Of a stretch of DNA of 34,052 bases, positions 31,670-34,052 are shown piece after piece; the stretch's first letter is position 1; every line of letters begins with the position of its first letter. Source of the stretch: Acidobacteriota bacterium (GTDB taxonomy: Bacteria; Acidobacteriota; Terriglobia; Terriglobales; Acidobacteriaceae); the NCBI GenBank assembly GCA_003225055.1, contig QIAU01000176.1, positions 1 through 34,052 of the forward strand. The letters run 5' to 3'. A program made the position numbers and the translations under genes. The notes under the pieces are model-generated. The model did not search any database. It was given only the letters and a program-made list of their open reading frames with translations, and was not told the origin of the DNA.

Positions 31670-34052
31670 ATGGCGTTAGGAGCAGGCGCCAAACTCGGAC
31701 CCTACGAGATCGTTTCCCCGCTCGGGGCGGGCGGCATGGGCGAGGTTTACCGCGCCCGCGACACCCGCCTGGACCGCATCGTTGCCATCAAGCTCCTTCC
31801 TTCCCATCTTTCTGAAGACCCGATGTTGCGGCAGCGCTTCGAGCGCGAAGCGAAGGCCATCTCGCGGCTGAACCACCCTCACATTTGCGTGCTGCACGAT
31901 GTTGGAAGCCAGGAAGGCACTCTATTCCTGGTGATGGAATGCGTGGAAGGTGAGACGCTCGCGAAGCGCCTCGAAAAGGGCCCACTGCCAGTCGAGCACG
32001 TGCTGAGGTACGGAATCGAAATCGCCGATGCCTTGGACAAGGCGCATCGCAGCGGCATTGTCCATCGCGACTTGAAGCCTGGCAACATCATCCTGGCTTC
32101 CTCCGGCGCCAAGCTGCTGGATTTCGGCCTGGCGAAGCCGGTGGCGCCACTGGCAGCGGGAGCTACAGCGATGGTTCTGCCCAGCCAGACGGCCCCAGTC
32201 ACCGAGCGTGGTGTGGTGGTTGGAACTTTCCAATACATGTCGCCGGAGCAGATCGAGGGCAGAGAGGTGGATGCGCGGAGCGACATCTTCTCGCTCGGGT
32301 CGGTGCTCTACGAAATGGTGACTGGAGGTCCCGCATTTACGGGCAAGAGCCCATTCAGCGTGGCTTCAGCCATCCTCGAAAAAGAACCGGAGCCGGTTAG
32401 CTCATTGCAGCCATTGACACCACGTGCTCTTGATCACGCCATCCGAGTTTGTCTTGCGAAGGACCCGGAAGACCGCTGGCAGGCCGCTCGCGATTTGTTG
32501 ATTGCGCTGCGCTGGGTGGCGGAAGCGTCGGCAAACGCAAAACCTGCGCGACAGATCATGCGATTCTCCTGGCGAACCTGGGCTGTCACTGCCGCAGTTC
32601 TGTTGTCGATCGCGGCACTGGCGCTATGGAACGGGATGCACCTGCGCCCGGCCGATTCAGCACTTACAGGGCGATTTTCAGTGCTGCCGGCATCGGGGAC
32701 GACATTCGTTTCCCTGCAGGCCACGGTCGCCTCACCCTCCATCAGCGTTTCGCCCGACGGCAAGCAACTCGCGTTCGTCGCGGCTGATGTCAGCGGAAGG
32801 AGGCAATTGTGGATTCGCAATCTGGATGCGCTGACGCCGCGCGTTGTTGCGGGCACTGATGACACGATATCCGCTTTCTGGTCGCCCGACAGCCACTCTC
32901 TCGCATTCTTTGCCGAAGGTAAGCTGAAGCGGCTGCACGTCAGCAGCGGAGCCATCCAGGTGCTGTGCGATGCTCCGAACGGGCGAGGCGGCTCATGGAG
33001 CAGCAACGGCACCATCATCTTGGCGCGCAACGTGGGGGACCGACTTTATCGGGTGTCGGCATCCGGTGGAACGCCGGTGCCGGTTACGGAGCTGGATCGA
33101 GCGAAAGATGAATGGTCACATCGTTATCCGATTTTCCTCCCGGACGGTCGGCATTTTCTTTATTTGGCTCGTAGCCCGAATTCGGCAAGCAATGGCATCT
33201 TCATTTCCTCCCTGGATGGAGAACCGCCGCGTCGGCTGTTGGACAGCGACGACGCTCTGCAACCCAGCTATGCGTCGGGTTATCTCTTGTACGCACAACG
33301 TAACGGAACACTGATCGCCCAGGAATTCGACCTTAAGCGGCTACGGCGAACGGGAGATCCGAGGCTCGTCGCAGAGCGGATTGCAGTAAGTGAAGGGTAC
33401 GGCTATGCCGCCTATTCTGTCTCTTCCAATGGCGTGCTCGCCTACTCTAACGCGACTGCGCCAGAGACGCGGCTGGTGTGGGTGAAGCGCGACGGACACC
33501 GGGGAGCGCAGATCGGGACGCTTGGGAGTGGGGGATATGCCAGCGTTGCATTGTCCCCCGACGGTAAGCGGGTGGCCGTCGATCCCTTCGATCTGCAGCT
33601 CGGCACTCGCGACATTGTGCTGGTCGATACTGCTACAGGAGAGCAAAGACGGTTAACGTTCACTCCCAAAAACGAATTCTTTCCTGTGTGGTCGCACGAT
33701 GGGAAAGAACTGGCCTACGCCGCCGAAGGGGGAGGCGGTCTGCCTGACCTTTTCATAAAGCCTGCCAGCGGAGCGGTGGAGCAACAGGCGGTGCTCGCGG
33801 GAGGCGGAGCGAAGTTTCCCACCGACTGGTCTCGCGACGGCAAGTACGTGCTCTACCATGGCGCTGGCGCTACCACTGGCTGGGATGTTTACGTTTACTC
33901 CACCGCGGACAAAACCACCAAGCCCCTGATCCAAACTCCCGCCAATGAGGAGCAGGGGCAATTTTCGCCGGACGGTCACTGGGTCGCTTATACCTCGGAT
34001 GAAACCGGCAATCTGGAAGTGTACGTCCGAGCTTTCTCCTCCGGCGGTGGTA
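31670..34052 (+). CDS. Transmembrane Ser/Thr protein kinase with PD40/WD40-like C-terminus, partial
   Basis: The frame runs off the window after 794 residues. Residues ~12-275 form a PknB-type kinase with GAGGMGEVYRARD (glycine loop), K41, HRD 132-134 in VHRDLKPGN, DFG 151-153 and the MSPEQ activation-segment motif. A single membrane helix follows at ~307-325 (WRTWAVTAAVLLSIAALALW). Then come PD40/TolB-like beta-propeller blades, each with SPDGK-type turns (SISVSPDGKQLAFVA, ALSPDGKRV, FSPDGHWVAYTS). These kinases are very numerous in Acidobacteriota. Their signal is unknown. It is a possible upstream partner of the FHA activator, which reads phosphothreonine, though not by location. Confidence 0.93.
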   Translation, partial: MALGAGAKLGPYEIVSPLGAGGMGEVYRARDTRLDRIVAIKLLPSHLSEDPMLRQRFEREAKAISRLNHPHICVLHDVGSQEGTLFLVMECVEGETLAKRLEKGPLPVEHVLRYGIEIADALDKAHRSGIVHRDLKPGNIILASSGAKLLDFGLAKPVAPLAAGATAMVLPSQTAPVTERGVVVGTFQYMSPEQIEGREVDARSDIFSLGSVLYEMVTGGPAFTGKSPFSVASAILEKEPEPVSSLQPLTPRALDHAIRVCLAKDPEDRWQAARDLLIALRWVAEASANAKPARQIMRFSWRTWAVTAAVLLSIAALALWNGMHLRPADSALTGRFSVLPASGTTFVSLQATVASPSISVSPDGKQLAFVAADVSGRRQLWIRNLDALTPRVVAGTDDTISAFWSPDSHSLAFFAEGKLKRLHVSSGAIQVLCDAPNGRGGSWSSNGTIILARNVGDRLYRVSASGGTPVPVTELDRAKDEWSHRYPIFLPDGRHFLYLARSPNSASNGIFISSLDGEPPRRLLDSDDALQPSYASGYLLYAQRNGTLIAQEFDLKRLRRTGDPRLVAERIAVSEGYGYAAYSVSSNGVLAYSNATAPETRLVWVKRDGHRGAQIGTLGSGGYASVALSPDGKRVAVDPFDLQLGTRDIVLVDTATGEQRRLTFTPKNEFFPVWSHDGKELAYAAEGGGGLPDLFIKPASGAVEQQAVLAGGGAKFPTDWSRDGKYVLYHGAGATTGWDVYVYSTADKTTKPLIQTPANEEQGQFSPDGHWVAYTSDETGNLEVYVRAFSSGGG

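Overview
The window reads as chromosomal DNA of a soil-type Acidobacteriota, assigned from gene style only. The clearest markers are the serine/threonine kinase with a PD40/WD40-like C-terminus at the right edge, a remnant of an ADOP-type permease tail, several small secreted proteins with no recognised family, and the mix of DUF1326, BON-domain, SnoaL-like and FHA-type sigma-54 activator genes. There are no rRNA genes, no intact tRNA genes and no CRISPR array.

Layout. 1-2.1 kb: a minus-strand periplasmic-binding-protein-fold gene running off the left edge, followed by decayed sequence with remnants of an ADOP permease and a CPA2 antiporter and an (AAGAGG)8 repeat. 2.1-6.4 kb: minus-strand TPR, START-saccharopine-dehydrogenase fusion, membrane and secreted genes. 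6.4-9.4 kb: a frameshifted IS110-type insertion sequence whose start codon abuts a strong hairpin, a small conserved-looking gene, and a ~0.9 kb element that looks like non-coding structured RNA rather than protein. 9.4-13 kb: secreted proteins of unknown role and a frameshifted cupin. 13-16.1 kb: a triple-BON protein, an S2P (M50-CBS) protease and a doubly frameshifted TerC gene. 16.3-19.3 kb: a TPR gene fragment, a secreted endonuclease/exonuclease/phosphatase-fold hydrolase, a lincosamide-nucleotidyltransferase-like gene and a truncated UPF0158 gene.

19.3-24.9 kb is the most coherent unit. A minus-strand operon encodes a Tat-exported multicopper oxidase, a TatA and a SCO1-cytochrome c fusion. 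Divergent from it is an FHA-GAF-AAA+-Fis sigma-54 activator. The 287-base intergenic region carries a near-consensus -24/-12 promoter pointing at the oxidase, a 20-base palindrome and five GTTAATG heptamers. This looks like a self-contained, signal-activated copper-enzyme system.

25.3-34 kb: a dinB-alkB DNA-damage pair, an IS1182-like transposase remnant, a 55-residue small protein, a secreted SnoaL-like protein, an FAD monooxygenase, a secreted DUF1326 protein and the partial kinase, which has a -10 box almost touching its start codon.

Two window-wide patterns stand out. First, a small hairpin family (GGCGA-N4-TCGCC and relatives, often preceded by GAGTGACAT-like sequence) recurs between 2 and 11 kb. 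Second, five single-base frameshifts occur in four otherwise intact genes. They could be real decay or sequence error.
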